From an uncultured Parabacteroides sp. (GTDB taxonomy: Bacteria > Bacteroidota > Bacteroidia > Bacteroidales > Tannerellaceae): a stretch of DNA of 46,155 nucleotides. The notes below the pieces were generated by a model. The model saw only the letters and a program-made list of their open reading frames with translations. It made no database searches and was not told the origin of the DNA. Positions 15,717 to 24,755 of the stretch are shown here, piece after piece (position 1 is the stretch's first letter; every line of letters begins with the position of its first letter). The stretch is from NCBI RefSeq assembly GCF_902493135.1, contig NZ_CABUOD010000037.1:1-46155 (forward strand), read 5' to 3'. Both the position numbers and the translations under genes were made by a program.

Positions 15717-18700
15717 ATGGTTAAAAATAATGATGGTCGATTGGATCACTGTGATCCAATACCAGATTTCATGAAATCTGGTATTTATCGAGTATTTAAT
15801 TTTATTTTTTTATTTCTGTTCCTTTGCGTGGGAACAGTATTTGCATCCAATTTTTATGCCTCAAATACGATACTGTCTATTAATGCAGAGAGGAAGAGTA
15901 TAGCAGAGGTATTAAACGTTATAGAAAATAAATCGGAGTATCATTTTTTCTATAACAGTAAATTGGTCAATGTCGATCGTAAAGTAACGCTTGCCGTAGA
16001 TAACAAGGATATCTTTACAGTATTAGACATTTTGTTTAAAAACAGTAATATAGCCTATAAGGTCGTAGATAAAGACATTATTCTGACTGAATCTGCCATC
16101 CCTTCGAAAAATGAAAAATACCAGGCAAATAAACGAATCACCGGTATTATAAAGGATCAAACAGGAGAACCCGTCATCGGTGCGAATGTCGTGCTTAAGG
16201 GAGATAATGGGACGGGTACGATCACTGACATAAATGGGCGGTACAGTCTGGATGTGCCAGACAATGCGGTTTTGATTATTTCTTATATCGGGTATACTTC
16301 CATCGAGATTCCGGTAAAGGGGCAATCGGAAATAAATGTGACATTGAAAGAAGATTCTCAAGCAATTGAGGAAGTTGTCGTTGTCGGTTATGGTACTCAA
16401 AAAAAGGTCAATTTGGTTGGAGCGGTAGCCGCAGTCACTGTTGATGAAAAAATATCGAGCCGCTCAATATCCAATGTGTCTTCCGGACTTTCCGGTTTGG
16501 TTCCTGGTTTACAGGTTGCCCAAACAACCAGTATGGCGGGGAATGATGGGGCATCTTTGATGATTCGTGGTATGGGTACGGTAAACAATACCAGTCCGTT
16601 AGTAGTCGTTGATGGTATGCCGGATGTCGATATCAACCGTATCAATATGGCTGATGTTGAGAGTATTTCCGTATTGAAAGATGCGGCATCTGCTTCTATT
16701 TACGGATCCCGTGCTGCCAATGGGGTTATTTTGATAACGACTCGTACAGGTAAAAAGGGAAAGACGAGTATCAATTTTACGGGGTCTTATGCGATAGAAA
16801 AACCATCACGTTCTTATGACTTTATGGATGATTACCCGCGTGCCTTGACATTGCAACAATTCAGGGCAGCATCAGGCACTAAGCGTGAAAGCTACAATTT
16901 CAAAGACGGAACGATCGATCAATGGATGGCGTTAGGAATGATCGATCCGCTACGCTATCCGAATACGGATTGGTTTGATACCTTCATGCGTACCGGTACC
17001 CTTCAAAACTATACGCTTTCTGCAACCGGTGGAAATGACAAGTCTAATTTTTACATTTCTATCGGTATGATGGACAAAGAGGGGGTGCAGATGAAAAACG
17101 ATTTCAAGCGCTATAATACCCGTTTTAATTATGACTATAATATGTTCAATAATGTAAAAGTAGGGGCTCGTTTTGATGGTAACTGGTCTGAATTTACGTA
17201 TAGCGGTTATGCCGATGGCATCACGAACAACGATACCAGCGATTCCGGAGGTGGTGATATGCAATATGCAGTTGCGGGTGTGACTCCTTATGATCCTGTG
17301 ACCGGCCGTTATGGAGGTGTTATGGCGTATGGCGAAGATATCCAGGCATACAACCCGTACGCCTTTTTTGACACTCGTAATCCGAAGCAGACTCGTCAGC
17401 AATTGAACGGAAGTATCTATTTGGACTGGAATGTCTTTAAGGGCTTTACTGCCCATGTCGATTATGCTCTGAGCTTTAGCAACTATTTTCAGAAAAGGGC
17501 TGATGTCCCGACGGGAGCAGCTTATGATTTTCAGACAGGAAAGGATATCGGACGTTACTATGTTGCCGATAATGTGGGTGTCAGCGACAATAATACTACC
17601 AACTACAAGACGCAGTTGAACGGTCGTTTGCAATATGAAACGACTCTTGCGCAGAATCATAATATCGGTGCAATGTTTGTCTATAGCGAAGAGTATTGGC
17701 ATACCCGTTCGACGGGGGCGTCTCGTAATGATCGTATCCATCCGTCGACCAGTGAAATCAATTCTGCGCTGACAAACGTCCAAAGCAATTCGGGTAGTTC
17801 TGCTTCTGAAGGGTTGAGATCGTATATTGGTCGTTTGAACTATAGTGCTTACGACAAATACTTATTGGAATTTAGTTTCCGTTTGGATGGCTCTTCTAAG
17901 TTTGTCAAAGGTCATCAGTATGGCTTTTTCCCAACAGTAGCAGTTGGTTGGCGCTTTACAGAAGAAGAGTTCCTGAAGAAATATTTTTCCTCTTGGTTAT
18001 CAAGTGGTAAACTCCGTGCTTCTTGGGGTAAGTTAGGAGACAATTCGGGAGTAGGACGTTTCGAACAGTTGGAAACTTTGACCGCGATGAATTATATGTC
18101 GAGTGATGTTGTTAAAGGGTTCGTGAACAAGAAAATGATCAACAAGGACCTTTCTTGGGAAGTCTCTACGGATATTAATGTGGGCTTGGATTTGAGCTTT
18201 TTGGATAATCGTTTACGTACGGAAATCGATTTTTATAACCGCTTGCGTACAGGCATGAATCGTCCGTCTCAAATGTCAATCCATCTGACCGGGGCATATA
18301 GTGCTCCTCGCGCCAATATCGGTGATTTGCTGAATAGAGGGTTGGAATTGAATTTGACGTGGAAAGATAAAATCGGCAATGTGGAATATTCTGTTAATCT
18401 GAACGGAGCTTATACCCGGACAGTATTGAAAGAGTGGAACGAGTTCCTCAGTCGTGGTTGGATCTATTTGGATATGCCTTATCATTTCCTATATATTTAT
18501 GAAAATAATGGTATAGCACAAACTTGGCAGGATATTTACAACAATACGCCTCAAAGTTTATCGCCGGGCGATGTGATCCGTAAAGACTTGAACGGGGATG
18601 GCATAATCGATGGCAAAGATAAAAAGGCTTATCCGAATATCCAGCGGGACCGTCCGACAACTACTTACGGCATTACCCTGCAGGCGGCTTGGAAAGGATT

Positions 18701-19124
18701 TGATATATCTATGCTGTTTAACGGAGGTCTGGGACGTAAGGATTTCTGGCTTACTGACTTTAATAATACGGCTTTTGCCGACAGGCGTTATGCTTCCACC
18801 TGGGATCACTGGACCGAACCCTGGTCTTTGGAGAATAGAGGTGGAGAATGGCCGAGATTAGGAACAAGTACGGATAGAAGCGATAACAGTTATTGGCTTT
18901 ATAATATGAATTACTTGCGAATGAAAAATATCATGTTGGGATATAACCTGCCGAAAAAGCTTTTGTCCAAAATTTCAATGACGAATTTGAGGATTTATGC
19001 TTCTGCCGAAAACTTGTTTACCGTGACGCAATATCCGGGTCTGGACCCTGAAAAGAAAAACAGTGCCCGTGACTTGTATCCGATCAACCGGTCTTTCTCA
19101 ATCGGTCTTAATGTTAGTTTTTAA
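15717..19124 (+). CDS. SusC/RagA-type TonB-dependent transporter with STN domain (PUL 1)
   Basis: This 1135-residue outer-membrane glycan importer is energised by TonB. In order: an 18-residue leader before the signal peptide (hydrophobic core FNFIFLFLFLCVGTVFA, about 27-43), an STN signalling domain (about 52-125, SIAEVLNVIENKSEYHFFYN), a carboxypeptidase-like domain (about 140-215, GIIKDQTGEPVIGANVVL), the SusC signature EEVVVVGYGTQKK (about 218-230), a plug domain (about 235-345, MIRGMGTVNNTSPLVVVDGM) and the barrel, ending in an aromatic strand (IGLNVSF). The STN domain implies substrate signalling to the adjacent FecR. The start at 15717 or at 15771 is uncertain because dyads span both. 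SusD follows 11 bp later. Confidence 0.93.
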   Translation: MVKNNDGRLDHCDPIPDFMKSGIYRVFNFIFLFLFLCVGTVFASNFYASNTILSINAERKSIAEVLNVIENKSEYHFFYNSKLVNVDRKVTLAVDNKDIFTVLDILFKNSNIAYKVVDKDIILTESAIPSKNEKYQANKRITGIIKDQTGEPVIGANVVLKGDNGTGTITDINGRYSLDVPDNAVLIISYIGYTSIEIPVKGQSEINVTLKEDSQAIEEVVVVGYGTQKKVNLVGAVAAVTVDEKISSRSISNVSSGLSGLVPGLQVAQTTSMAGNDGASLMIRGMGTVNNTSPLVVVDGMPDVDINRINMADVESISVLKDAASASIYGSRAANGVILITTRTGKKGKTSINFTGSYAIEKPSRSYDFMDDYPRALTLQQFRAASGTKRESYNFKDGTIDQWMALGMIDPLRYPNTDWFDTFMRTGTLQNYTLSATGGNDKSNFYISIGMMDKEGVQMKNDFKRYNTRFNYDYNMFNNVKVGARFDGNWSEFTYSGYADGITNNDTSDSGGGDMQYAVAGVTPYDPVTGRYGGVMAYGEDIQAYNPYAFFDTRNPKQTRQQLNGSIYLDWNVFKGFTAHVDYALSFSNYFQKRADVPTGAAYDFQTGKDIGRYYVADNVGVSDNNTTNYKTQLNGRLQYETTLAQNHNIGAMFVYSEEYWHTRSTGASRNDRIHPSTSEINSALTNVQSNSGSSASEGLRSYIGRLNYSAYDKYLLEFSFRLDGSSKFVKGHQYGFFPTVAVGWRFTEEEFLKKYFSSWLSSGKLRASWGKLGDNSGVGRFEQLETLTAMNYMSSDVVKGFVNKKMINKDLSWEVSTDINVGLDLSFLDNRLRTEIDFYNRLRTGMNRPSQMSIHLTGAYSAPRANIGDLLNRGLELNLTWKDKIGNVEYSVNLNGAYTRTVLKEWNEFLSRGWIYLDMPYHFLYIYENNGIAQTWQDIYNNTPQSLSPGDVIRKDLNGDGIIDGKDKKAYPNIQRDRPTTTYGITLQAAWKGFDISMLFNGGLGRKDFWLTDFNNTAFADRRYASTWDHWTEPWSLENRGGEWPRLGTSTDRSDNSYWLYNMNYLRMKNIMLGYNLPKKLLSKISMTNLRIYASAENLFTVTQYPGLDPEKKNSARDLYPINRSFSIGLNVSF
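15741..15784 (+). promoter_or_regulatory. Two abutting dyads at the 5' end of PUL 1 susC
   Basis: A 19-bp dyad (arms TTGGATCAC 15741-15749 and GTGATCCAA 15751-15759, one central base) directly adjoins, and shares one base with, a perfect 26-bp palindrome (15759-15784, half-site ATACCAGATTTCA). The palindrome is centred on the ATG at 15771, the alternative start right before the signal peptide. In RNA they would form two adjacent stable hairpins with the ATG at the tip of the second. A smaller imperfect dyad, TCTGGATCTCCGGA, is at 15671-15684. Translational control, RNA processing or an operator are all possible. Confidence 0.6.
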
Positions 19125-19135
19125 ACAGTAATGGT

Positions 19136-21025
19136 ATGAAAAAAAGTGGATTGAAAATATTAACGATCGCATGTGCTGTGGGAGCTAATCTGACGTTCTC
19201 TTCATGCGTTGACAATTTATTGAACCAGACTCCGGGGGGAGAACTGGCCTCTTCCTTGTATTGGAAAACAGAAAGTGATGCGGAATATGCTATCAATGGT
19301 GTTTATAGCCAGGCGAGGGCTATGTTCAATCGTGATTATGTGTTCGATGGAAATACGGAATACCTGAGGTTCAGAGGAAATGTCGGGACTTCTCAGGCAA
19401 CCGGAGACCGGAGTATCGCTTATCGTAGCGGCTCTTATAACAATCCTTCTTCCACCTACGGTAGCAGTTTTGACAATTACTATCAGTATGCTTATGCGAC
19501 AGTCAATCGTGCCAACTATGCTATTCAGAATATAGAAAAAATGCTTCCCGATGTAAAGACGGAAGAATCCAAAGCAAAGTTGGAAGCCTTTATTGGCGAA
19601 GCTAAGATGTTGAGAGGAATGGCTTATTTCCGCCTGATTTCCATGTGGGGAGATGTACCTTATTTCGATAAGATAATAGAGAGTAATGATGAGGTTGCTA
19701 ACATTTCCCGTACTTCTATTACGGAAATAAAGCAGCATATTTATGATGACTTTACTTATGCTTGGGAAAAATTACCGGCGAAACCAGTGGCATTAGGACG
19801 TTTTACTAAATGGGGGGCTTTGGCATTCCGTGGCAAATTACAACTTTTTTGGGCTTGCTGGAACCGTACTTCTTGGCCGTGGGATACTCCAGTCTCTCCT
19901 GATGGAGGTTGGCCGGAATTGGATACATTTACGCCTAATGCGTCTGAATCGGCACAAGCCTATAAAGATGCTGCCGCCGATTTTAAGAAGGTGATCGAGG
20001 AATCAGGTATTAACTTGTTCCGTAACGGCGAACCTGGCGATTGGGGAGAAATGGGAGGATGTGAAGTCTTGCCTAATTATTTCTATCTCTTTTTGCCGAC
20101 AGCCAATACGGACCCTGAACTGATGGTCGGGTTTACACATGGTGGAACCGGAACCGGACAGGGAGAAGAGTTGATGAGGGACTTCGGTACTCGTGCTACA
20201 GAAGGTAGCCAAGGTTGGGGGCAACCACGTGCTGAATTGGCTGACCGTTATCAGTCTACAGTCACCGGTGATTTTTGCGAGAAGCTGATCCCGAAGAATC
20301 CGGCTGATGCAGATGCCCGTACGGCTGTTAATTCTGCGTTAAATCCGGAATCTTATAAAAACCGTGATTACCGTATGAAATCGACTTTATTATGGGATGG
20401 AGAAACGATGGTGACTATGTTAAGCCTTTCTTTTGATCAGATTCGAAAATATCAGTATAAGACATTGAAAGGTACAGTAGATGGGTATGGGGCTATCAAT
20501 GCCGATGGAGATCAGACCGGTTACATTATGAGAAAGTTTGTCCGCAATTATGCGGGACAGGGACGTTCGGATGGTGATTACCATATGCCGGTAATGCGTC
20601 TGGCCGATGTCTATTTGATGTATGCGGAAGCGGCCAATGAGGCGTATGGCCCTACTGGTGATGGAGGTTTGGCACTCGATGTGGTTAACCGGGTTCGGCA
20701 TCGTGGTAATTTGCCAGACTTGAAGCCTGAGAAATATGCCGATAAGTTGACTTTCTTTTATGCGATCGAGCAGGAGAGAATCGTAGAGCTGTTTGCGGAA
20801 GGACAACGTTTCTTTGATCTTCGTCGTTGGCGCTCCATTGAACGGGTATTCTTACCCCCGCAGACGTCTCCGGGAGTCAGGATGTATGACACACACGGTG
20901 CTTTGAGGCAGACTGTTTTTAATAATACTGCCTTATTGAATTACCAACGAAACTATATCTTCCGGATTCCGCCTTCTGAAAGGAATAAGAATCCGAATTT
21001 GACACAGAATACACCATGGTTGTAA
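19136..21025 (+). CDS. SusD/RagB-type outer-membrane lipoprotein (PUL 1)
   Basis: This 629-residue surface glycan-binding lipoprotein forms the lid of the SusC transporter. It has a signal peptide II with lipobox ending at C24 (TFSSC). The N-terminal SusD-like region (about 25-230) includes the tetratricopeptide-like helices (EAKMLRGMAYFRLISMWGDV). The RagB C-terminal region has the typical MPVMRLADVYLMYAEAANEA and EQERIVELFAEGQRFFDLRR segments. It lies 11 bp after susC and ends within the spacer leading to the next lipoprotein gene. The ligand is presumably the uronic-acid glycan processed by the downstream lyases. Confidence 0.93.
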   Translation: MKKSGLKILTIACAVGANLTFSSCVDNLLNQTPGGELASSLYWKTESDAEYAINGVYSQARAMFNRDYVFDGNTEYLRFRGNVGTSQATGDRSIAYRSGSYNNPSSTYGSSFDNYYQYAYATVNRANYAIQNIEKMLPDVKTEESKAKLEAFIGEAKMLRGMAYFRLISMWGDVPYFDKIIESNDEVANISRTSITEIKQHIYDDFTYAWEKLPAKPVALGRFTKWGALAFRGKLQLFWACWNRTSWPWDTPVSPDGGWPELDTFTPNASESAQAYKDAAADFKKVIEESGINLFRNGEPGDWGEMGGCEVLPNYFYLFLPTANTDPELMVGFTHGGTGTGQGEELMRDFGTRATEGSQGWGQPRAELADRYQSTVTGDFCEKLIPKNPADADARTAVNSALNPESYKNRDYRMKSTLLWDGETMVTMLSLSFDQIRKYQYKTLKGTVDGYGAINADGDQTGYIMRKFVRNYAGQGRSDGDYHMPVMRLADVYLMYAEAANEAYGPTGDGGLALDVVNRVRHRGNLPDLKPEKYADKLTFFYAIEQERIVELFAEGQRFFDLRRWRSIERVFLPPQTSPGVRMYDTHGALRQTVFNNTALLNYQRNYIFRIPPSERNKNPNLTQNTPWL

Positions 21026-21042
21026 TTAAAAAATTGGATGAT

Positions 21043-21546
21043 ATGAAAAAGATGATTAATAAAATTTGCTTGTTTTTGTTCATTGCCTTGATTGCCGCAT
21101 CATGTGAAGATTTTCCTGTAGATGAAGACGGTTTGCTGATCACGACAAGGGCAGAGTGCTATGTGAGTAATTTCGATTTGTGGGATACGGACTATCAGAC
21201 AGTTAAGTTAGGTAATGCCTATATAGATACGACTGCTCAGGTGGCTGTCATGTATGTTAAGTTTGGTACGCCCCTTAATAATTTGTGGCCGCGTATATCT
21301 CTTTGTGAAGATGCAAAACTGGCTCCTAAAATTACGGAGTGGATGGATTTCTCCGGTTCCAAAATGAATATGGAATTCATCGAAGGTGATTGGAAGTCCG
21401 GGAATCCGTCGGATCAGTTAGGTGAACGTATTGTAAATAATCCGTCGGCATTTCCTTCGACGGCCAAACGGTTCACTGTCATCGCCGGTAATCGTGAAAT
21501 TAAAAAGGAATACATATTCCTTATAGTAGAAAGACCATTGCAATAA
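21043..21546 (+). CDS. Small surface lipoprotein, DUF5018-like (PUL 1)
   Basis: This lipoprotein of about 167 residues has a lipobox ending at C21 (IAASC). The body is a short beta-sandwich resembling DUF5018-type domains (AECYVSNFDLWDTDYQTV, VAVMYVKFGTPLNNLWPRIS, DAKLAPKITEWMDFS). These occur in surface glycan-binding proteins after SusD. An ATG at 21016 overlaps the end of susD and would place nine extra residues before the signal peptide, so 21043 is preferred. Position between SusD and another lipoprotein suggests an accessory glycan-binding role. The domain name is from memory of the family pattern. Confidence 0.65.
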   Translation: MKKMINKICLFLFIALIAASCEDFPVDEDGLLITTRAECYVSNFDLWDTDYQTVKLGNAYIDTTAQVAVMYVKFGTPLNNLWPRISLCEDAKLAPKITEWMDFSGSKMNMEFIEGDWKSGNPSDQLGERIVNNPSAFPSTAKRFTVIAGNREIKKEYIFLIVERPLQ

Positions 21547-21552
21547 TAAAAG

Positions 21553-22554
21553 ATGAAAAGTATGAAATTGAAATATTATTATTTTGTATTGTTGTCATTT
21601 GCTTTAACTTTGGTTGCATGTGATGATGATCCTGTGTTATTGAAGGATCCGGTCTCTGCATTAAGCAATGATTGTATCAAACGCAGTCTGCCTGTTGCGC
21701 CGAATATCGTAGGCAATGAAATAGAATTTGCCTATGCGATGGCTATTCCTAATGAACTTGGGAAACTGTCGTCTGCTCAGGTTGTGAGCAGCATTGCAGG
21801 TGCTGCCGGTACTTACTTTGATCCGAATTCGTATTATACCAATTCGTCCGGTCAGGATATTCCGGTAAAAGTTTGTTCTGATTCGCAAACGAACGGGACA
21901 ACAACTGCTATAGACTTTACAGTTGATACCTGTGCGGCAACTCTTCGTTATTATTATATTATTCCGGAAGAAGCTCGTGGCAAAGATGTACAGTTCTCAT
22001 TTTCGGTTAAAGCCAGTAACGGTCAAGTTGCGGAATACAAATTAGGTCCGTATAAGATTTCAAAAATGGATATGGTCAAAAATTTGTCAGTGACTAATGA
22101 TAAATGTTATCTTTCCTTCTCGAATGAAGGAGAGGCCTTGCATATTTATTCAAAGGCAGATTTGCTGGCTGACCCTTCGTTGGCTGCGAAGATTGATATC
22201 ATGTATGCGTACAGTGAAAAATCGGATTTGTCACATGCCTTTTATACACCCTCTTCTCCAAAGGAATATATGGGTGGAACGGAACTTCCTTCCGGTTTTG
22301 TCAATAATACCAAGATGATCAAAATTTATGGTCTGCAAGATCGGCAACTGTCCGACTTGCAATACAGCAAATTTGTTGATGACTTGGATTTGGAGACAAT
22401 CGATATGTCTAAAGGTTCGAACTATATCTTAGGATTAAAAGAAGAGGCCGGTGCATGGGTTGAGACGGCCGACGGTAAATATAGGGCATATGTTTATATT
22501 AACAAGGCATCCGCGAGTGAGGTGACTGTTAGTGCCAAAAGGTATAAAATGTAA
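21553..22554 (+). CDS. Surface lipoprotein, DUF4466-like (PUL 1)
   Basis: This 333-residue lipoprotein (lipobox ending at C23, TLVAC) resembles DUF4466 proteins. Segments NDCIKRSLPVAPNIVGNEIE, SIAGAAGTYFDPNSYYTNSS and CAATLRYYYIIPEEARGKDV match my recollection of that family, which accompanies SusCD pairs in Bacteroides. The probable role is surface glycan binding. It starts 6 bp after the previous gene and is followed by 112 bp containing a long hairpin before the first enzyme gene. Confidence 0.72.
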   Translation: MKSMKLKYYYFVLLSFALTLVACDDDPVLLKDPVSALSNDCIKRSLPVAPNIVGNEIEFAYAMAIPNELGKLSSAQVVSSIAGAAGTYFDPNSYYTNSSGQDIPVKVCSDSQTNGTTTAIDFTVDTCAATLRYYYIIPEEARGKDVQFSFSVKASNGQVAEYKLGPYKISKMDMVKNLSVTNDKCYLSFSNEGEALHIYSKADLLADPSLAAKIDIMYAYSEKSDLSHAFYTPSSPKEYMGGTELPSGFVNNTKMIKIYGLQDRQLSDLQYSKFVDDLDLETIDMSKGSNYILGLKEEAGAWVETADGKYRAYVYINKASASEVTVSAKRYKM

Positions 22555-22575
22555 GTTTTGTTGATGAGTTGAAAG

Positions 22576-22615
22576 GTTGGTAAGTTGCAGAATTTATATT
22601 CTTCGACTTACCAAC
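22576..22615 (+). promoter_or_regulatory. Intercistronic hairpin between transport and enzyme genes
   Basis: GTTGGTAAGT (22576-22585) pairs perfectly with ACTTACCAAC (22606-22615). The stem continues after an internal loop with GAAT/ATTC. A T-rich stretch (CGTTTTATTTTTAG) starts about 10 bases later, so this could be a leaky terminator or an RNA-stability element that sets different levels for SusCD and the lyases. Confidence 0.45.
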
Positions 22616-22666
22616 TGATTACCTCGTTTTATTTTTAGTCTATCCTATTATATAAACCAATATATC

Positions 22667-24748
22667 ATGAGACACAACATGCGATTTTTATTGTTAGTGA
22701 CTGCGTTTTTGCTGATGACCGGTATCGGGACGGCCCAACAGTTCGTGCATCCTGGAATAGATATGAACCAAGCAGACTTGGAGTATATGCGTAAGCAAGT
22801 TCTGGCGGGAGAACAACCTTGGAAAGATGCTTATGATTTGTTGAAGGAAAAAACACCATTGGATTTTCAAGTAAAACCTTTTGCTCATGTGATCAGTGGA
22901 CCCTATTCCAAACCTGATATCGGAGGTAAGGATTTGTCACAATCTGCACGTATGGCGTATAGTTGTGCGGTCTTATGGTATATTTCAAGAGAAGATCGCT
23001 ATGCGGAAATGGTGGTCGATATTATTGAAAAGTGGGCCAATACTTTACGCAGTTTCGATGAGAATAACGCCAAATTGCTTGTAGCATTGACCGGTTATGA
23101 GTTTTGTAATGCTGCCGAGATTTTGCGCTATACTTATCCTGGGTGGAAAAAGAAAGATACGGAAAATATGACACGATTGATGATGTCGGCTTTCTATCCG
23201 ACTATTCGTTACTATTTTCCTGTTGCAAACGGCAATTGGGATGGAGCGATCATGCATACCTTGTTGGCCATTGCTGTTTTTACGGATAATAGGGAATTAT
23301 TCGATAATGCTGTTTACCATTATTTGCATGCTAATGCGAATGGTAGTCTGATTAAATATATTTATCCTACCGGCCAATGTCAGGAGACCCGTCGGGATCA
23401 GGGACATGTTCAAATGGGGCTTTATGAATTTTCAGGAGCGGCACGTATCGCCTATACACAGGGGGTGGACCTGTTCAGTGCTGCGGATAACAGGTTGGCT
23501 TTAGGTTTGGAGTATTCTGCACGTTTTATATGCGGTGATTCTGTTTATGCTTATGGCGTGCCTTCGCAACGGGAACGGTTTAAATATCGTGCAGGATTTG
23601 AATATTGCATCGATCATTTTACGGCAAAGGGAGTCAACATGCCTTACCTGAGAGAATTATGTGGTCGTACTAAAATGAACCATCCGGCAAATGCCCTATG
23701 GAAGCTGACCGCATTTCGTGAAGAGTTCCGGCAGAAACCTTCTGAACTTGTTGATATTCAGGAAAGCAAGATCGCCTATCATGCAGGTGCGACATTGGAA
23801 CAGGTTCAGCCGATGGGGCATTCTGTGATCGAAGTAAATAACCGGGAAGATCTTCAAGCAGTATTGAATGCGAATGCCGGTTCTGGCAAAACGCTTTTTT
23901 TACGTGCCGGTGAATATCGCTTGAAACAATCCTTGACCATTCCTTCTGATATACATATCTGTGGCGAAGGGCGGAGCACAGTCTTGATTTGTGAACCGAC
24001 GGTCCGGACGGCAGCTGTCTTATTGGGCGATTTGGATGCGAAAAATATTACGATAGAGAATCTTGTAGTGGATGGTTCCAAAGAACATCAGGAAGCTTAT
24101 GATCCGAATTCCGGACGTTTTTACAGAACCGGGCGTTATAGTAATGCTTTGGCGGGAATTTCCATGAGAGGAGAAGCTGGACATGCTTTCGGCAATATTA
24201 AATTGAAAAATCTGACTGTGATCAACTTTTCCAGATCAGGTGTTTATATATCGGATGCGGAAGGAATCGAGATCGACCATTGTGATTTTACCGAAAATGG
24301 CGCACATGTCGTTCCCGGTCCAAGGTTACAACATAACCTGATGATCCAACACTCCTCCAATATTATGATAAAGGATTCACGATTCGATACATCCATACGT
24401 GGTTGCGGATTGGTTCTTGATCATTGTAAGTCATTAAAGGTAGAAAATTGCGAAATTGCCAGAAATGGTTGGCATGGCCTGATGATGGCCGAATGTCATA
24501 ACGGCAAAATCGAAAATTGTCTGGTTGAAGGGAATGACGGATGTGGTTTTATGGGGGAATATCTGCATGATGGCTCCAGCTTGATTCAAATCAGGCATAA
24601 TAAGATTCAGTATAATAATGAGTATGGTATTCGGGCATTTGGCATGAAAGAAACAGATATAAAAGATAATCTTTATAGATGGAACGGTAAAGAAAAGCGG
24701 CAGGAATGGCTTTCTTCTGAGAAAAAACTGCAATTGGAACAATTATAA
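22667..24748 (+). CDS. Alginate-lyase-fold / right-handed beta-helix fusion protein
   Basis: This 693-residue exported protein has a signal peptide (about 1-24, ending GTAQ, no lipobox), so it is probably periplasmic. The N-terminal half (about 30-345) is an (alpha/alpha)-barrel of the alginate lyase Pfam family, with NGNWDG (N190/W191 region, H197) and QETRRDQGH (239-247; R243, H247). These are candidate catalytic residues for beta-elimination. The C-terminal half (about 385-680) is a right-handed parallel beta-helix with repeated N-I/V-xI-x-N-C/L rungs (IENLVVDGS, IEIDHCDFTENGA, LKVENCEIARNGWHG, GKIENCLVEGNDGCG). The helix could be a second lyase, an epimerase-like module or a binding module. 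It is the first enzyme of PUL 1. Substrate not proven. Confidence 0.75.
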   Translation: MRHNMRFLLLVTAFLLMTGIGTAQQFVHPGIDMNQADLEYMRKQVLAGEQPWKDAYDLLKEKTPLDFQVKPFAHVISGPYSKPDIGGKDLSQSARMAYSCAVLWYISREDRYAEMVVDIIEKWANTLRSFDENNAKLLVALTGYEFCNAAEILRYTYPGWKKKDTENMTRLMMSAFYPTIRYYFPVANGNWDGAIMHTLLAIAVFTDNRELFDNAVYHYLHANANGSLIKYIYPTGQCQETRRDQGHVQMGLYEFSGAARIAYTQGVDLFSAADNRLALGLEYSARFICGDSVYAYGVPSQRERFKYRAGFEYCIDHFTAKGVNMPYLRELCGRTKMNHPANALWKLTAFREEFRQKPSELVDIQESKIAYHAGATLEQVQPMGHSVIEVNNREDLQAVLNANAGSGKTLFLRAGEYRLKQSLTIPSDIHICGEGRSTVLICEPTVRTAAVLLGDLDAKNITIENLVVDGSKEHQEAYDPNSGRFYRTGRYSNALAGISMRGEAGHAFGNIKLKNLTVINFSRSGVYISDAEGIEIDHCDFTENGAHVVPGPRLQHNLMIQHSSNIMIKDSRFDTSIRGCGLVLDHCKSLKVENCEIARNGWHGLMMAECHNGKIENCLVEGNDGCGFMGEYLHDGSSLIQIRHNKIQYNNEYGIRAFGMKETDIKDNLYRWNGKEKRQEWLSSEKKLQLEQL

Positions 24749-24755
24749 TGAACAA

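Noticed and set aside
16950..17783. A 277-codon minus-strand frame
   Set aside because: It lies wholly inside the susC barrel region and has no coding character of its own.
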